NCBI GenBank assembly: GCA_011056635.1
Contig: DSEO01000322.1
Coordinates: 1-37,856 of the forward strand
Length of the DNA stretch: 37,856 bases
Reading direction: 5' to 3'
DNA from: Bacteroides sp.
GTDB taxonomy: Bacteria; Bacteroidota; Bacteroidia; Bacteroidales; GCA-2748055
Shown here: in pieces, positions 1-8,887 of the stretch
Position numbering within the stretch: position 1 is the stretch's first letter
Layout: every line of letters begins with the position of its first letter
Program-made: the position numbers and the translations under genes
Notes under the pieces: generated by a model
Told to the model about the DNA's origin: nothing
The model's input: the letters and a program-made list of their open reading frames with translations, nothing else
The model's database searches: none

Positions 1-86
1 GCTTTGACAGCATATAAAACAGGACAACAGGATAAAATAAGGTTTGTAAAATCATTTGTGCCCCATTTTCTATCAAATTCTTAAAT

Positions 87-94
87 TAGTTTTG
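87..94 (+). promoter_or_regulatory. Candidate Bacteroidota -7 promoter box upstream of the FemAB-like gene
   Basis: TAGTTTTG matches the Bacteroidota sigma-ABfr -7 consensus TAnnTTTG. A T-rich stretch (66-69) lies 17 bases upstream where a -33 TTTG would be expected, but without the G. Transcription would begin near 100, directly before a short tandem repeat and about 50 bases before the first gene. The remaining sequence of 1-148 shows no recognisable gene. Confidence 0.35.
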
Positions 95-104
95 TGAAGC
101 CCTA

Positions 105-131
105 TAACTCTACTAACTCTACTCAACTAAC
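105..131 (+). repeat. Short degenerate 9-bp tandem array, TAACTC family
   Basis: Two perfect TAACTCTAC units (105-113 and 114-122) are followed by a shifted TCAACTAAC. The unit differs by one base from the TAACTCAAC unit of the longer array at 9351-9410. Both arrays sit just upstream of a plus-strand start codon, so this looks like a decayed or small member of the same repeat family. Confidence 0.6.
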
Positions 132-148
132 GCTACGAAGTAGCTATT

Positions 149-1060
149 ATGATCCAATTTGTTGAAAGGAAGGATATTGACGAGGAACGGTGGAACGATG
201 TGATCGCACATTCCTCCGCGGAGACCCTCTATCCCTATTCCTGGTACCTGGACGCAGCCGCGGAGAACTGGTCCGCCCTGATCATGGATGATTACCGGTT
301 TATCATGCCCCTGGTCTGGAAGAGGAAATTCGGGATCCATTACCTTTACCAGCCCTTTTATACCCAGCAGCTGGGTGTTTTCGGCAACGCGTTTGCAGAT
401 CCCACAACCCTGTCCCTTATGCTTGCCGGCATTCCGAAAAAATTCAGGTTCGGGCACATCCACTTCAACAGCGGGAATCTGGTGGGTGAACAGGGACCCT
501 TGCATGTGGACGACAGAAAGAACTACCGGTTAACCCTGCAGCAGGCCCATGAGGAGTTGAAGCGATCCTATTCAACCAATACCAGGAGGAATATCAGCCG
601 GACCATGGACGCTGACATCCGGATCAGGAAAAACATAGACACGGCGGCGCTGATCCGGTTAAAGAAAAGTCACGATGTCATCAGGAGACCCGAGTCTTCA
701 TACCGGTGGCTGCAGGGACTGCTGGAAACCGTTAAGAAGAATGGCACCGGTGTTACATACGGCTCCATGAACGGGAAGGAACTTGAGGCCGCTGCGTTTT
801 TTGGTTTCAGCCGCACCAGGGCCATCTACCTGGTCGCAGTCTCCAGTGAACAGGGCAAACAGCACAGGAGCATGTTCAGAGTGGTTGATGCCTTTATCGC
901 CGATCATGCCGGCACCGGCCTGATCCTTGATTTCGAAGGCTCCAGCATCCCGTCTGTGGCCCGCTTCTTTGCAGGATTTGGCGCAACCCCCGAAATTTAC
1001 CAGCGCCTGCGTTTTAACCGGCTGCCCATCCCGTTGAAAACCTGGACAGCGAATGACTGA
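149..1060 (+). CDS. FemAB-like GNAT-fold acyltransferase
   Basis: This 303-residue cytosolic protein resembles the FemAB-like/Acetyltransf_6 group, which transfers acyl or aminoacyl groups to amino sugars, peptidoglycan precursors or surface glycans. Supporting features are the central basic segment after residue 135 (SYSTNTRRNISR), a second GNAT-type half around residues 200-290, and the family-typical DFEGSS followed by ARFFAGFGA near the C terminus. No signal peptide is present. The last 8 bases overlap the polysaccharide deacetylase gene, so the two are probably co-translated. That pairing resembles exopolysaccharide clusters, in which FemAB-like proteins and deacetylases decorate the same polymer. 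The real substrate cannot be read from the sequence. Confidence 0.75.
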   Translation: MIQFVERKDIDEERWNDVIAHSSAETLYPYSWYLDAAAENWSALIMDDYRFIMPLVWKRKFGIHYLYQPFYTQQLGVFGNAFADPTTLSLMLAGIPKKFRFGHIHFNSGNLVGEQGPLHVDDRKNYRLTLQQAHEELKRSYSTNTRRNISRTMDADIRIRKNIDTAALIRLKKSHDVIRRPESSYRWLQGLLETVKKNGTGVTYGSMNGKELEAAAFFGFSRTRAIYLVAVSSEQGKQHRSMFRVVDAFIADHAGTGLILDFEGSSIPSVARFFAGFGATPEIYQRLRFNRLPIPLKTWTAND

Positions 1061-2051
1061 CCCGCGCAGAAAGATCCTGTCAGCCCCGGCCAGGCTGACC
1101 CACCTGGAAAGCATGGTTTCCCTGTCGGGACAACGGACCATCTTTCCCTTTTACCATGTTGTCTCCGATCAGCACCTGCCGCACATCTTTCACCTATACG
1201 GTTATAAGAACCCTGCTGAGTTTGAAAAAGACCTGGATGCAATGCTCCGGATCTTCGAGCCACTGCGTCTGGAGGATTATCTGGATGGAGTTGCAAAAAA
1301 CAGCCGCAGGCGGGGAATGATCCTCAGTTTCGATGACGGACTGGCAGAGTGCCACCGGGTCATTGCTCCGTTGCTGAAGAAAAAAGGCGTGCCGGCCGTT
1401 TTCTTCCTGAACAATCGTTTCATCGATAACCGGGGACTCTTTTTCCGCTATAAAACCAGCATTTTGATAGACCGGGTCATGTCTGATCCGGAGATGGCCG
1501 GGAAAGCGGCAGAATTTCTGGTCATCCCTGAAAAACAAGTGGTCAGTGCACTGAAAATGGTCGACCCACCCCGGCAGGACCTGCTGGATCCGCTGGCTGC
1601 AGTACTGGGTGTGGATTTTCAGAATTACCTGAAAAATCAGCCGGTATACATGACTTCGGAACAGATAAAGGATCTGCGTTCATGGGGGTTTGGTATCGGA
1701 GGCCATGGCCGGGATCATGCAGATTTTTCTATCATGAACAGGGATGAGATCATCCGACAGGTCCGGGAAAGCGTGGAAGATCTCAGGGAAAGATTCGGAG
1801 TGAAAACAGCATGGTTTTCCTTCCCCTTTTCCAGCGCGGGGGTGCCCGGACCTGTGATCCGGGAACTGCTTGAGGCAAATGTGGCCGGTGCACTTTTCGG
1901 TACGGCGGGAATCAAGAATACGGGGACCATGCGCTTCATCCAGCGGATCCCCATGGAAAGTGTGCGGGGGACTGCCATGGAGGTGTTAAAAACGGAGTAT
2001 CTCTATTACCTGCTGAAAGTACCCCTGGGCAGGAACAGGCTGCGGTACTGA
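1053..2051 (+). CDS. NodB-type polysaccharide deacetylase family protein
   Basis: This 332-residue protein has the carbohydrate esterase 4 (NodB) metal site. SFDDG at residues 92-96 supplies the catalytic base and metal Asp (D94/D95), and HGRDH at 218-222 supplies the two metal histidines. A following WFSFPFSS segment replaces the usual RxPxG motif 3, so substrate recognition may be atypical. The family removes N-acetyl groups from amino-sugar polymers. No signal peptide is visible, which suggests a cytosolic lipid-linked or nucleotide-linked substrate. It overlaps the upstream FemAB-like gene by 8 bases. Its stop codon directly abuts the stop of the convergent GNAT gene, with no spacer. Confidence 0.8.
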   Translation: MTDPRRKILSAPARLTHLESMVSLSGQRTIFPFYHVVSDQHLPHIFHLYGYKNPAEFEKDLDAMLRIFEPLRLEDYLDGVAKNSRRRGMILSFDDGLAECHRVIAPLLKKKGVPAVFFLNNRFIDNRGLFFRYKTSILIDRVMSDPEMAGKAAEFLVIPEKQVVSALKMVDPPRQDLLDPLAAVLGVDFQNYLKNQPVYMTSEQIKDLRSWGFGIGGHGRDHADFSIMNRDEIIRQVRESVEDLRERFGVKTAWFSFPFSSAGVPGPVIRELLEANVAGALFGTAGIKNTGTMRFIQRIPMESVRGTAMEVLKTEYLYYLLKVPLGRNRLRY

Positions 2052-3158
2052 TCATCCGGTAAAAACCACATCCCCGTCCCCGTCATAAATGATCCGGTCT
2101 GCAGGGACCAGCCCTGCAATCTTGTCATGGACAAAGATCAGCTGTGGCATACCGCGCCTGGCGAGGAACCAGGATCTGAACCGGTTCATCTGACTGACAA
2201 GGGAATGTTCACGCAGGGTCGTGTAGGCACAGTCATCATGGATCATTGAACGGATGATTTCAACAGCCATGGCATGTTCTGTTTCTGTGCCGGTTGAAAT
2301 GGCATAGGGCACGGTCAGCCTTTTATCATGGATCACCATCCACAGGAAGCCTGCCACGGGCAATTCCGGAGTGGAAAACATGAGCAGCCGGTTTTTAAAA
2401 AGAGATGCCCTGTAAGAGAAGTGGTAAGGGATGGATTCATGCTTTTGATCGGTTACCCATGGATATTGAAGGATCCATTCAAAAACCTTCCTGTCCCTGC
2501 GGAAAAGTGATTTCGCCTGCTTTTCGGCAAGGAGGGATTCCAGGTCCCGGCCAGGTGCATCGATCACTTCAACGGTGAAGGGATGGACCGGATCGGACTG
2601 AAAGCGGGCGAGTTTTTTGTCATGGATCTGATTGATCAACTGATCCGCCCCATGAAGCAGGGATCCCGGAATCCCTTTTCGTGAAAGCAGTTCCCGGGAT
2701 GCGGCGCGCAGGTAATACCGTTTTCCGTTCCGCTTTGCCAGTACCCTGAACCTGTCCGTACGGTCGTACAATGCCCTGGAGGCGGGTGCGTAATTGGTAT
2801 ACATGAGTCTTCCCTCCCAGTGGTCCTCGGCCAGCTGAAAGAGCCTGGTCGAGATTCCCATTCTGCGGAAGCCCGGGTCCACATAATTACCGCTGAACCA
2901 GGCGAAACGATGTGCACGGTCCTGCCGGTCGAAAAATTCATCGGGAAGCAGGGTGCGGTAAGCCACCAGTCTGCCCGCATGGTACATTTCAAAGAGCACA
3001 TGGTCGGTTTTTTCAGCCCTGGGATTATGCAGGTAGGAATGCAGCCGGAGGGGACTGACCGGTATGATACCGGAGCTGCCGTAATCGGGTGATCCGGCAT
3101 AGGATTCCAGTTCGTCAAGGGTATATGCCTTCAGATCCAAGGAACCTGGATTATTCAT
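2052..3158 (-). CDS. GNAT family N-acyltransferase, large type
   Basis: At 368 residues this is about twice the length of a minimal GNAT enzyme. The acetyl-CoA binding core is seen around residues 70-150: a beta strand (WFSGNYVDPGF) followed by RRMGIST, the R/QxxGxG/A pyrophosphate loop, and then MYTNYAPASRALYDR. The C-terminal half, residues 180-368, may form a second GNAT-like or substrate domain but carries no motif I recognise. The gene starts 8 bases inside the 3' end of ftsE, so the two are likely co-transcribed. Together with the neighbouring FemAB-like and deacetylase genes it suggests envelope glycan modification, but the substrate is unknown. Confidence 0.65.
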   Translation of the reverse strand: MNNPGSLDLKAYTLDELESYAGSPDYGSSGIIPVSPLRLHSYLHNPRAEKTDHVLFEMYHAGRLVAYRTLLPDEFFDRQDRAHRFAWFSGNYVDPGFRRMGISTRLFQLAEDHWEGRLMYTNYAPASRALYDRTDRFRVLAKRNGKRYYLRAASRELLSRKGIPGSLLHGADQLINQIHDKKLARFQSDPVHPFTVEVIDAPGRDLESLLAEKQAKSLFRRDRKVFEWILQYPWVTDQKHESIPYHFSYRASLFKNRLLMFSTPELPVAGFLWMVIHDKRLTVPYAISTGTETEHAMAVEIIRSMIHDDCAYTTLREHSLVSQMNRFRSWFLARRGMPQLIFVHDKIAGLVPADRIIYDGDGDVVFTG

Positions 3159-3864
3159 TGCTGATCAGGCGGTCGATATCGCTTTCGCTCAGGTTGGCCC
3201 CGGTGAGTTTTCCGTCCCCGCATCTGAGGGTCCGGGAAGGGAACCGCTTCAGCACGTTGTAGTTGTGGGTGGCCATGATAACGGCACGGCCGCTTTCGGA
3301 AATTGCCCAGAGGATTTTCATGATCTCGTCCGAGGTGGCGGGATCGAGATTGCCCGTGGGTTCATCCGCAAGGATGATCTCCGGATCGTTCAAAAGGGCC
3401 CGGGCTATGACCACCCGCTGCTGTTCACCCCCCGAGAGCTGGTGGGGCATTTTGTATCCCTTGTAACCCAGGTTCACCTTCTCCAGCACTTCAGCGATCC
3501 GGTCCTTGATCTCCCCTTTTTGCTTCCATCCGGTGGCTTTCAGGACAAATTCAAGATTGCTGTCCACTGTGCGATCGGTGAGCAACTGGAAATCCTGGAA
3601 AACGATCCCCAGCTTTCTCCTCATGTAGGGAATTTCTTTCCTCCGGATCTTTTCGAGCTGAAATCCGGCCACCATTCCGTGTCCTTCCGTCAGCGGATAT
3701 TCGGCATTGATGGTCCTGATCAGGCTTGTCTTACCGCTGCCGACCCTGCCTATTACGTAAACGAATTCCCGTTTTGTGACATTCAGGTTCACATCAGTCA
3801 GCACAATGTTGTCGTTGACACTAATGACAGCATTTTCAAGCGTGATGACATTGTCCAGGGGCAT
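3151..3864 (-). CDS. ftsE: FtsE-like ABC ATPase (cell division ATP-binding protein)
   Basis: This 237-residue ABC nucleotide-binding subunit has Walker A GRVGSGKT (39-46), the signature LSGGEQQR followed by VVIARALL, Walker [13 protein letters not shown] and the switch histidine in ATHN. The DEPTGNLD string is typical of the FtsE/LolD/MacB group. FtsE works with the membrane protein FtsX to control septal peptidoglycan hydrolases. No ftsX is adjacent. Instead a GNAT gene overlaps the 3' end, so the partner permease must lie elsewhere. LolD-like function is the main alternative, but the length and the monocistronic ATPase context fit Bacteroidota FtsE better. Confidence 0.8.
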   Translation of the reverse strand: MPLDNVITLENAVISVNDNIVLTDVNLNVTKREFVYVIGRVGSGKTSLIRTINAEYPLTEGHGMVAGFQLEKIRRKEIPYMRRKLGIVFQDFQLLTDRTVDSNLEFVLKATGWKQKGEIKDRIAEVLEKVNLGYKGYKMPHQLSGGEQQRVVIARALLNDPEIILADEPTGNLDPATSDEIMKILWAISESGRAVIMATHNYNVLKRFPSRTLRCGDGKLTGANLSESDIDRLISNE

Positions 3865-3972
3865 ATTTCCTAAGAATTATCCGGCTAAAATAAGAATTAT
3901 AATTATACTAAAATTAACATCCGGCTGTTAATTAAAAAGAGCTGCCGCCGGAATAGCCGCGGGGATTATTCG

Positions 3973-3980
3973 TAATTTTG
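3973..3980 (+). promoter_or_regulatory. Candidate -7 promoter box for the TPR gene
   Basis: TAATTTTG is an exact match to TAnnTTTG and lies 20 bases before the TPR gene start. The expected -33 TTTG is not found at 19 bases spacing, so the call rests on the -7 box and its position. The 136-base gap between ftsE and this gene is otherwise AT-rich and divergent. Confidence 0.4.
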
Positions 3981-4000
3981 ACAGGTTAATCCAAATACAC

Positions 4001-7000
4001 ATGATTGATTCCATCAAGGTTGTTCTTTCCGTATTGTTGATCACCTCTGCCATTTGCGTATCCGCTCAGAAATGTGCGGTGTACGAATACGGCGACAATA
4101 CTTACCTGAAGGGACTGGAACTTTACGAAAAAGAGAAATACGGAGCTGCCCGGCATGAATTTGAAAAGTTGCTGGCTTCCACCGAAGGATCCCGTTCGGA
4201 GATCCGTTCGGAAGCCGCCTTCTACCTGGCCATGTCCGCGGTGGAGCTGCGCAACGACGATTCCGAGTACCTGGTTTTTTCCTTTATTTCAGAATACCCC
4301 GAGAGCCCTCATGTGGATGAGGCGGCCTTCCGGCTGGCTGATTACTTTTATGACAAGAACAGCTGGGCCAAATGCATCTCGTGGTATAACCGGGTGGACC
4401 GTTTCAGCCTGAACAGGGGTGAACGCGCTGAATATCATTTTAAAAAGGGTTTTGCTTATTACCAGCGCAACGATTTTGAGCAGGCCCGGGTCAATTTCTA
4501 TGAGATCCTGGAGGAGGATTCTCCCTACACCGCCCCGGCCACCTATTACTATTCCCATATCCATTATACCGAAGAAAATTACGAGACCGCCCTGATGGGA
4601 TTCCGGAAAATCGTCGATGATCCGCTGTTTTCCAATATTGCACCCTATTATATCGCGCAGATCCTCTATATGCAGAAAAAATATGATGAGGTGATCGAAT
4701 TCACACCTCCGCTGATGGAGTCTGTGTCCGACAAAAGATTGGGAGAAATGTCCAAGATCACCGGGGAATCTTTTTTTATGCTGGACCGGTACAGCGAAGC
4801 CATCCCCTACCTGGAAACATACCGGGACAATGCCGGGGGGACCACCATCCATGACCGATACCAGCTGGCATTTGCCTATTACATGAACCAGGAGTACGAT
4901 AAGGCCAGGGAACTGTTCGAACAAATCAGTTACCGGAAAACGGAGATCGCACAGAGTGCCCACTATCATCTGGCCGACTGTTACCTGCACCTGGGTGACA
5001 AGAACAAGGCACGCATTGCTTTTTCCCAGGCGGCAAAGATGGATTTTGACCTACGCATCCAGCAGGATGCCCTCTTCAATTACGCCAAGGTTACCTATGA
5101 ACTTTCCTATAATCCTTTCAACGAGGCGATCAGGGCGTTCGAAGAGTATATCAGGCTCTATCCGGCAGCGGAGAATACCGATGAAGCTTATAATTACCTG
5201 GTGAATGCCTACCTGGGTACGCGTAACTACAGCATGGCGCTGGCTTCCCTGGACAGGATCCGCCAGAAGGGTCCTGAGATCGAGAAGGCCTATCAGAAGG
5301 TGGCTTTTTACAGGGGACTGGAACTGTATAAGAATCTGAGGTTCACCGAAGCGGTGGATGCCTTTGAAAAGTCACTGAAATATGCAGGGTATGATCCTGC
5401 CATCACCGCGAGGACATATTTCTGGCTGGGCGAAGCCGCTTACCGCTCGGGTGATCCCAACACTGCGCAATTATACTACACTGAATTCCTGGACGATGGC
5501 AGCGCCTCCGGGCAGGAAGAATATGCCCTGTGTCATTACAGCATGGGATACATTTACTTTGATGCGGAGAAATTTGATGATGCGATGAGCTGGTTCAACC
5601 GGTATATCAGGCTGGAACAGGATAAAAAAGCCCCGATCCTTTCCGATGCATATAACCGGATGGCTGACTGTTATTTTGTGAAGAAAGATTACGGACAGGC
5701 CATGGAGTTTTATGATCGCTGCATTGCGTCGGGTCAGGCAGATACCGATTACGCCATGTTCCAGAAGGGTTTCACCCTGGGCTTGCTGGACAGGCCGCAG
5801 CAGAAAGTGGAGGTGCTTACAAGGCTGACCCGCGATCTGCCGGAGTCCAATTTTGTGGATGATGCCCTGTTTGAGATCGGAAGGAGTTACGTGGTGCTGA
5901 ACGAACCAACAAAAGCACAGCAATATTACCAGGCCCTGGTGACCGACCATCCCAATTCAAGTTACGCCAACAAGGCACTGAACCAGCTGGGGCTCATCTA
6001 TTATAACGAAGGAGATTACGAAAGGGCCCTTTCCTATTATCAACAGGTAGCCACCAACTATCCGGGAACCCCCGAGGCTGACAATGCACTCACCAGCATC
6101 AAGAACATTTATGTGCGCAGGGATAATGTGGACGGCTACATGTCCTTTGTGAACAGTCTGGGAAGAGACATCACAAGGCGCGAACAGGATTCGCTCACTT
6201 ACACGGCCGCTGAGATGGTTTATACACGGGGCGACTGTGCAGAGACGGTGCGTGCATTCAAAGATTACCTGGATGCTTTTCCGCGGGGAAGGTTCCTGCT
6301 CAATGCCCACTACTACAAGGCAGATTGCCAGCTGAAGCTGCAGCAGAATGAGGAAGCACTGGAATCACTGGATTATATCATCAATCACTCCAGGAACATG
6401 TTCACCGAACCGGCCCTGGAGGCAGCGGCAAAGATCAATTTCAGGCAGCGGGATTACCACAGGGCCATTGAGAACTACCTGACCATGCTTGAGGTGGCCG
6501 AGAAAAAAACCAATATTCAGGATGCCCATACCGGCCTGATGCGCTGCTACTATGAACTGGATGAATATGCGAACACCATCGAGGCAGCCCGGGAGGTGCT
6601 TGCGCTTGACAAACTGCAGGAGGAGATTCGCCGGGAAGCAAACTTCAAGATTGCCAAATCGTTCAACGCATTGAATGAAAAGGATTTTGCCTATGACCAT
6701 TTCAGGAAAGTGTCCCATGAGGTCAATAGTCTGGAGGGTGCGGAATCCAAGTACCGGGTGATTGAGATCCTGTTCGACAGGGGTGAGATCGATGCGGCGG
6801 AAGAAGAAGTATATGAGTTCATTGAGATGAATACCCCGCACCAGTACTGGATGGGGATGGCATTCCTCACATTATCAGATATATACATTGCCAAGGGGGA
6901 CGAATTTTCGGCAATCAACTCCCTTCAGAGCCTGATCGATTATTACACCATTCCGGATGACGGGATCATCGCCAATGCAAAACAGCGGAAAGCGGCCCTG

Positions 7001-7051
7001 ACAGAGCAGGCTGAAAGCGATATTGTTCCTGGGCCCGAAAATCCTAAGTAA
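4001..7051 (+). CDS. Secreted tetratricopeptide repeat protein, 1016 aa
   Basis: An N-terminal signal peptide (hydrophobic VVLSVLLITSAICVSA, cleavage near residue 22) is followed by TPR-type helical repeats along nearly the whole chain. Typical repeat cores are ALMGFRKIVDD, AMSWFNRYIRLEQ, QQYYQALVTDHPNSSYANKA and ALSYYQQVATNYPG. The latter resemble the BamD/YbgF subclass that works in the periplasm. The protein is a scaffold with no catalytic motif. It ends 7 bases before an outer-membrane barrel gene, so the two are almost certainly one operon and the TPR superhelix probably binds the barrel from the periplasmic side. Whether this serves envelope assembly, secretion or substrate capture is not shown. 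Confidence 0.8.
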   Translation: MIDSIKVVLSVLLITSAICVSAQKCAVYEYGDNTYLKGLELYEKEKYGAARHEFEKLLASTEGSRSEIRSEAAFYLAMSAVELRNDDSEYLVFSFISEYPESPHVDEAAFRLADYFYDKNSWAKCISWYNRVDRFSLNRGERAEYHFKKGFAYYQRNDFEQARVNFYEILEEDSPYTAPATYYYSHIHYTEENYETALMGFRKIVDDPLFSNIAPYYIAQILYMQKKYDEVIEFTPPLMESVSDKRLGEMSKITGESFFMLDRYSEAIPYLETYRDNAGGTTIHDRYQLAFAYYMNQEYDKARELFEQISYRKTEIAQSAHYHLADCYLHLGDKNKARIAFSQAAKMDFDLRIQQDALFNYAKVTYELSYNPFNEAIRAFEEYIRLYPAAENTDEAYNYLVNAYLGTRNYSMALASLDRIRQKGPEIEKAYQKVAFYRGLELYKNLRFTEAVDAFEKSLKYAGYDPAITARTYFWLGEAAYRSGDPNTAQLYYTEFLDDGSASGQEEYALCHYSMGYIYFDAEKFDDAMSWFNRYIRLEQDKKAPILSDAYNRMADCYFVKKDYGQAMEFYDRCIASGQADTDYAMFQKGFTLGLLDRPQQKVEVLTRLTRDLPESNFVDDALFEIGRSYVVLNEPTKAQQYYQALVTDHPNSSYANKALNQLGLIYYNEGDYERALSYYQQVATNYPGTPEADNALTSIKNIYVRRDNVDGYMSFVNSLGRDITRREQDSLTYTAAEMVYTRGDCAETVRAFKDYLDAFPRGRFLLNAHYYKADCQLKLQQNEEALESLDYIINHSRNMFTEPALEAAAKINFRQRDYHRAIENYLTMLEVAEKKTNIQDAHTGLMRCYYELDEYANTIEAAREVLALDKLQEEIRREANFKIAKSFNALNEKDFAYDHFRKVSHEVNSLEGAESKYRVIEILFDRGEIDAAEEEVYEFIEMNTPHQYWMGMAFLTLSDIYIAKGDEFSAINSLQSLIDYYTIPDDGIIANAKQRKAALTEQAESDIVPGPENPK

Positions 7052-7058
7052 AGCCAGA

Positions 7059-8741
7059 ATGAACCACATGCATATGAAATCTTTCCAATTCGTGCTGCTG
7101 ACCGCAGCTGTCAGTTTCCTGATACCGCTTTCTTTGCCCGGGCAGCAGGAAGAGGTCCGGGTGGTGAAACCTTATACCCCCATCCTGTCTGGTGCCGAAA
7201 AAATCCAGCTGCTTCCCAGCCTGGATGAAGAAATCGCTTTTGAATCACCTGATTTTACATACCAGCTGTTCCAAAAAAGGTATGAAAGTGAATTCAGTGT
7301 AGAGCCCATCCGGGCTGCGAGAATGGTGCAACCGCCCCTGAATAAACTGTATAAGAGCCAGCTTACCATCGGAATGGGCAACTACCTGACCCCCCTGGCC
7401 GAATTGAACATCAGCCAGCTCAGGTCGCGTAACGGGACCTTCGGCGTCAATTTGAAACACCACTCCATGAACGGGAAGGTGACACTGAAAACCGAACCTG
7501 AAAAGCTGAGGGCTGATGCAGGATTCAGCGAGTCCGTGGCCGAGATCTTCGGCAGCAGGTTCCTGAGGAATTCGGTATTTGACTATAAAGCCGGTACCAG
7601 TTACAATACAACCGTGCATTACGGCGTGGACCCGGACCTGGATACGGTACTTGCCAGGAAAGATGCAGTGCATCCTTATTTCACCGCGGCGGGTGGCATC
7701 GGAATGCATTCCATGCATGCGGATTCTTTCCATTTGAATTATGATGCCGACCTGGAATATTATTATTTCACCCATCAGTTCGATCAGGTGGAACACGGAG
7801 GGACATTCGATTTTGTTTTTGACAAGACTCTGCGGGTTATTGATATTGCGGGTGATGCGGGGTTTGCATACTACCGGCATGATGAATCCTGGGATCCGGT
7901 GCTCGGGAATCAGGTTATCATCCGCCTCGATCCCAGGGTGGCAAAAAGCTCGGCGGAGTGGAAATTCACGGCAGGTGTGAACACCTATTATGAGATCAGG
8001 AATGGCGTGTTTACCCCTCATTTTTATCCCCGGGCCACCTTCCAGTTCAATATCGTGAGGGAGGTGATCGTGCCTTATTTCGGAGTGGACGGGTACCTGG
8101 AATCCAACAACATCAGGAAAACCGTGGAGGAAAATCCCTATGTGGTGCCCGGCCTGGCACTGATGCCCACCAATTATAAGCTGGTGGCCTATGCCGGTCT
8201 GAAGGGACGCTTTTCCGATGCGGTGGCCTGGAACCTGAAAGGCAGCTATTCCATCATAGACGACCAGTACTATTTTGTGAACGATACCAGCAGTGAACTG
8301 ATGAACCAGTTCGGGGTGGTCTATGACGACCTTACCATGATCAAAGTGCACGGGGAATTTACCATCAGACCTTCCGATCCCTGGAAGATATTCCTCAAAG
8401 GTAACTATTACAATTATCTGATGGTCAGAGAGGAACATCCCTGGCACCATCCTGATTTCGACATCTCGCTCCAGCTCCGCTACAACATGAGCGACAAGAT
8501 CCTTTTCAACAGCGGGATCTTTGCCATCGGGCCCCGCTACTTCAAGGTGTTTCAGCCCGGGGCAGATCCGGGCAGGTTGCCCCTTACCATCGATGCCAAC
8601 CTGGGCGTGGAGTACCGCTACAGCAAACTGCTCTCCTTCTGGGCCACCATCAACAACCTGGCCGCACAGAAATACTACATTTACAACCAGTATCCCTCAT
8701 ACAGGTTCCGGGTGATGCTGGGACTGACGTATGCGTTGTAA
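7059..8741 (+). CDS. Outer-membrane beta-barrel protein (TonB-receptor-like barrel without plug)
   Basis: The ATG at 7059 is preferred over an upstream in-frame ATG at 7023 inside the TPR gene. It gives 560 residues with a short cytosolic lead, a signal sequence (FVLLTAAVSFLIPLSLPG) and a mature N terminus with VVKPYTPILS. The rest alternates aromatic and polar residues as expected for beta strands. It ends in INNLAAQKYYIYNQYPSYRFRVM-type strands, close to the C terminus of TonB-dependent receptors. No plug domain is visible. Homologous-looking Bacteroidota proteins paired with TPR partners are generally uncharacterised. The final residue is Leu rather than Phe, which is unusual but tolerated in BAM substrates. 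Confidence 0.7.
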   Translation: MNHMHMKSFQFVLLTAAVSFLIPLSLPGQQEEVRVVKPYTPILSGAEKIQLLPSLDEEIAFESPDFTYQLFQKRYESEFSVEPIRAARMVQPPLNKLYKSQLTIGMGNYLTPLAELNISQLRSRNGTFGVNLKHHSMNGKVTLKTEPEKLRADAGFSESVAEIFGSRFLRNSVFDYKAGTSYNTTVHYGVDPDLDTVLARKDAVHPYFTAAGGIGMHSMHADSFHLNYDADLEYYYFTHQFDQVEHGGTFDFVFDKTLRVIDIAGDAGFAYYRHDESWDPVLGNQVIIRLDPRVAKSSAEWKFTAGVNTYYEIRNGVFTPHFYPRATFQFNIVREVIVPYFGVDGYLESNNIRKTVEENPYVVPGLALMPTNYKLVAYAGLKGRFSDAVAWNLKGSYSIIDDQYYFVNDTSSELMNQFGVVYDDLTMIKVHGEFTIRPSDPWKIFLKGNYYNYLMVREEHPWHHPDFDISLQLRYNMSDKILFNSGIFAIGPRYFKVFQPGADPGRLPLTIDANLGVEYRYSKLLSFWATINNLAAQKYYIYNQYPSYRFRVMLGLTYAL

Positions 8742-8753
8742 TCCCTGGGGATT

Positions 8754-8870
8754 GTTAATGGAGTTAATGGAGTTAATGGAGTTAGGGGAGTTAATGGAGT
8801 TAATGGAGTTAGGGGAGTTAATGGAGTTAATGGAGTTAATGGAGTTAATGGAGTTAATGGAGTTAGGGGA
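8754..8870 (+). repeat. 9-bp tandem array, 13 units of GTTAATGGA / GTTAGGGGA
   Basis: Thirteen contiguous 9-base units run without interruption. Ten read GTTAATGGA and three read GTTAGGGGA. The variant units fall at positions 4, 7 and 13, giving blocks of 3+1, 2+1 and 5+1. This higher-order pattern suggests expansion by unequal copying of blocks. The array fills the gap between the outer-membrane barrel gene and the convergent four-helix-bundle gene. It has no spacers, so it is not a CRISPR array, and it shows no terminator-like hairpin. Confidence 0.95.
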
Positions 8871-8887
8871 GGGGACTGGATGAAATT

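Noticed and set aside
7245-8450. Long open frame antisense to the outer-membrane barrel gene
   Set aside because: Its product has no recognisable motif and is rich in His, Ile and Gly in the way expected from the reverse of a real coding frame. Similar antisense frames lie opposite the sugar kinases (31567-32685 and 32755-33915).
8754-8870. CRISPR array or attC-like site
   Set aside because: Units are contiguous 9-mers with no spacers, no palindromic arms and no cas or integrase gene in the window.
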